Below, piece by piece: positions 62,685 to 64,000 of a DNA stretch of 64,000 nt (position 1 is the stretch's first letter; every line of letters begins with the position of its first letter). The position numbers and the translations under genes are program-made. The DNA comes from Anaerolineae bacterium. Lineage in GTDB: Bacteria; Chloroflexota; Anaerolineae; Aggregatilineales; Phototrophicaceae. The notes beneath the pieces are model-generated. The model was not told where the DNA came from and searched no databases. It saw nothing but the letters and a program-made list of their open reading frames with translations. The stretch covers positions 124,001 to 188,000 of the forward strand of contig JAJEBE010000054.1 of NCBI GenBank assembly GCA_022822545.1, given 5' to 3'.

Positions 62685-63172
62685 TAATGGTTTCCAACAG
62701 ATCTGCCAGTTGAGTGGACATGCGCTTCAAGTCCGACGCGTTTTGGCGCCGAAGCCCTGCATTTACCGTCTTGCAACGCTCGTGAAAGGACTTGGAAATT
62801 ACAGCGATTTACACTGTTGCGCCCTCGCGATTATTCACAGAAATTATAACATGGAGGTTTGTTTTACGCTATCGCTATGGCCGGAGGGAGTGGTGAAATT
62901 GAGGACATGGCAACCAATTATCCTGACTCGGGAATACTAGATGTAGGGGCGATCCTTGGATCGCCCGCAGTTTCAGATTCTCCGACCCCGCCAAACATAT
63001 ATCCGCATAATTCACCATGCCCTGGCCGGATTGTCGCCCGGAAGGCGGCTCTACATTGTTGCTTTGCCGATTTTCCCGGCGAGCGTCCGCAACTGTCGCC
63101 CGTCGCCCGTGGCAGAATTCGACGATGATTGTGGAGATGTCTCAAGTTTCGAAAGATTATGGTCAGAATTGC
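62685..63172. other. Long intergenic stretch upstream of gyrA, with a small palindrome
   Basis: No gene is supported here. An uninterrupted inverted repeat GGGCGATCC-TT-GGATCGCCC lies at 62947-62966. One DnaA-box-like TTATTCACA occurs at 62831-62839, but only one copy is seen. The minus-strand frame 62918-63190 has no recognisable protein pattern. Confidence 0.5.
62947..62966. repeat. Perfect palindromic hairpin, possible dispersed-repeat end
   Basis: Two 9-bp arms (GGGCGATCC and GGATCGCCC) separated by TT. ATGTAG stands just before it (62941-62946) and CTACAT at 63051-63056, so an outer short inverted repeat may define a unit of about 116 bp. The style resembles dispersed GTAGGGGCG-type repeats known in Chloroflexota; no second copy is seen in the window. 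Confidence 0.45.
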
Positions 63173-63201
63173 TTGCCTTCGTATTTCCAAACGTATATAA
63201 T
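63173..63201 (+). promoter_or_regulatory. Strong sigma-70-type promoter for the gene at 63305
   Basis: TTGCCT (63173-63178), a 17-bp spacer and the consensus TATAAT (63196-63201). The leader would be about 97 nt. A good Shine-Dalgarno, GGGAGGAA, precedes the ATG at 63305. Confidence 0.8.
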
Positions 63202-63304
63202 GTAACCAATTGACATGGGCGCAACTTGTAAAAATTACCTAAAAGCCTTTGTCATTACATCGTTGTATCGCTATCGCACGTTCATAGATTTGGGAGGAAC
63301 AGTT

Positions 63305-63727
63305 ATGAATAGCGACGATATGAGAAGAGGCATAGTTCCCGGTGTTATTGCCGGTTACATATTCCTCGCTTACGCGGGTCCGGGTATGCAAGACATGGTT
63401 GGCGGCATGATCGGCGCTGATTCTTTTGTCGGCTTCATCTTGCATATCATCATAAGTATAGTTATCGGCGCCCTCTATACCGGGATATTCATGCAATACG
63501 TGGATCTCGGCAACCCACTGGTGAATATCGTTGTGGGCGGTTTGATCTACGGATTGATCTGGTGGATCATCGGCGGAAATATTGTCATGCCGATTGTCGC
63601 TGGCGGCGATATTTTGCAGCTATCGATCGGTCCCAGTTTCTACGGTCATATTGTTTTTGGACATGCGCTTGCCTTCATTGTGGTCCTGCGCGATGCGGCC
63701 CTGGGTATGGGCGGCGAGGGCAAATGA
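63305..63727 (+). CDS. Small four-helix membrane protein, unknown
   Basis: A 140-aa hydrophobic protein. Four TM helices are visible at about 10-28 (GIVPGVIAGYIFLAYAGPG), 42-62 (FVGFILHIIISIVIGALYT), 72-98 (PLVNIVVGGLIYGLIWWIIG) and 110-130 (YGHIVFGHALAFIVVL). The layout of a glycine-rich helix hairpin pair suggests a DUF1440/YagU-type or similar family, though I cannot confirm that. The start at 63305 is fixed by GGGAGGAA; the open frame extends upstream to 63215. The strong promoter and terminator at 63766 make it a stand-alone unit, possibly highly expressed. Confidence 0.8.
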   Translation: MNSDDMRRGIVPGVIAGYIFLAYAGPGMQDMVGGMIGADSFVGFILHIIISIVIGALYTGIFMQYVDLGNPLVNIVVGGLIYGLIWWIIGGNIVMPIVAGGDILQLSIGPSFYGHIVFGHALAFIVVLRDAALGMGGEGK

Positions 63728-63765
63728 CCCCGGTACAGAAATCCGACTGATACATTGATTAGACG

Positions 63766-63790
63766 GGTCGGCGAAGCAACTTCGCTGACC
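63766..63790 (+). terminator. Intrinsic terminator after the 63305 gene
   Basis: An 11-bp stem (GGTCGGCGAAG, CTTCGCTGACC, one G-T pair) with the loop CAA, then TGTTTTCTTTTT. It is strong and oriented for the plus-strand gene ending at 63727. Confidence 0.9.
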
Positions 63791-63856
63791 TGTTTTCTTT
63801 TTCCCTTTGCCGGCCAAGATACCTGACGGCGGCGCGCTTCGGGAACGCTGCAATGA

Positions 63857-64000
63857 TCAGCTTGCCCGCTTCCACACTTGCTTCACCAGATTAAACAAGA
63901 TGATTTCAACGGCAGTTTCGCTGCCGCTTTCGTATTCCACAGTCACTCTCAGTTGTGTTACGCCCCCGTCCGTGGTCCAGATCGCTTGATCGACCACCCG
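63857..64000 (-). CDS. C-terminal end of an unknown protein, runs off the window
   Basis: The last 47 codons of a minus-strand gene, open to base 64000, with the stop TGA at 63857-63859. The translated end reads RVVDQAIWTTDGGVTQLRVT, then VEYESGSETAVEIILFNLVK and QVWKRAS. Alternating hydrophobic and polar residues suggest a beta-rich strand region followed by a helix, which is more protein-like than random frames. No start codon lies inside the window, so identity and length cannot be given. Confidence 0.5.
   Translation of the reverse strand, partial: RVVDQAIWTTDGGVTQLRVTVEYESGSETAVEIILFNLVKQVWKRAS

Noticed and set aside
62831..62839. DnaA-box-like TTATTCACA near gyrA, suggesting an origin
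   Set aside because: Only one copy with a mismatch is present, and there is no dnaA, dnaN, recF or gyrB nearby.

Overview
The window looks like a 64-kb piece of a fairly GC-rich Chloroflexota chromosome, probably Anaerolineae-like. The evidence is the family mix: very large GT-C type membrane glycosyltransferases, two DUF2298 (Chlor_Arch_YYY) regions, an Agl23/TIGR03663-like protein, a Chloroflexota-style CapA domain, and a nusA-ylxR-infB-rbfA-nrnA-truB-ribF operon. No rRNA or CRISPR array is visible. The one tRNA found is tRNA-Gly(CCC). The taxonomic call is an inference from protein families and was not tested by phylogeny.

Layout. Positions 1-13749 hold an esterase-CapA fusion (its first base lies outside the window), a Clp ATPase with a degenerate first ATPase domain, a phosphomannomutase/phosphoglucomutase, a methyltransferase, small membrane proteins, a secreted multidomain protein, a secreted glycoside hydrolase, a hybrid sensor region (GAF-PAS histidine kinase) and a ROK sugar kinase. 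Positions 13978-24102 are mostly housekeeping genes: mutS followed directly by a sulfotransferase gene, a DUF1385 protein, recJ, fmt, a MATE exporter, a PspC protein and malate dehydrogenase.

Positions 24757-28529 form a clear accessory island. Perfect 22-bp inverted repeats bound an IS1595/ISXO2-type transposase and seven small cargo genes: a zinc-ribbon protein, a small membrane protein, a secreted SH3-plus-HExxH protein, an XRE repressor, a coiled-coil protein, an unknown protein and an AT-hook-like protein. I read this as one passenger-carrying transposon. It is the most novel unit in the window.

Positions 28558-38599 return to core genes: a histidine phosphatase, era, and the minus-strand operon from nusA down to ribF for transcription elongation, translation initiation, ribosome maturation, tRNA modification and flavin synthesis. 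Positions 38819-58787 are a 20-kb minus-strand block for surface or lipid-linked glycan work: one GT4 enzyme, five large polytopic proteins (661-1957 aa), and an ECF sigma/anti-sigma pair embedded among them. Positions 59133-64000 hold tRNA-Gly, ribosomal protein L25/Ctc, gyrA, a small membrane protein with a strong promoter, and the C-terminal end of an unknown gene running off the window.

Several intrinsic terminators (9448-9472, 38665-38687, 60041-60065, 63766-63790) mark transcription-unit ends, and good sigma-70-like promoters precede mutS, the transposase, the tRNA and the gene at 63305.
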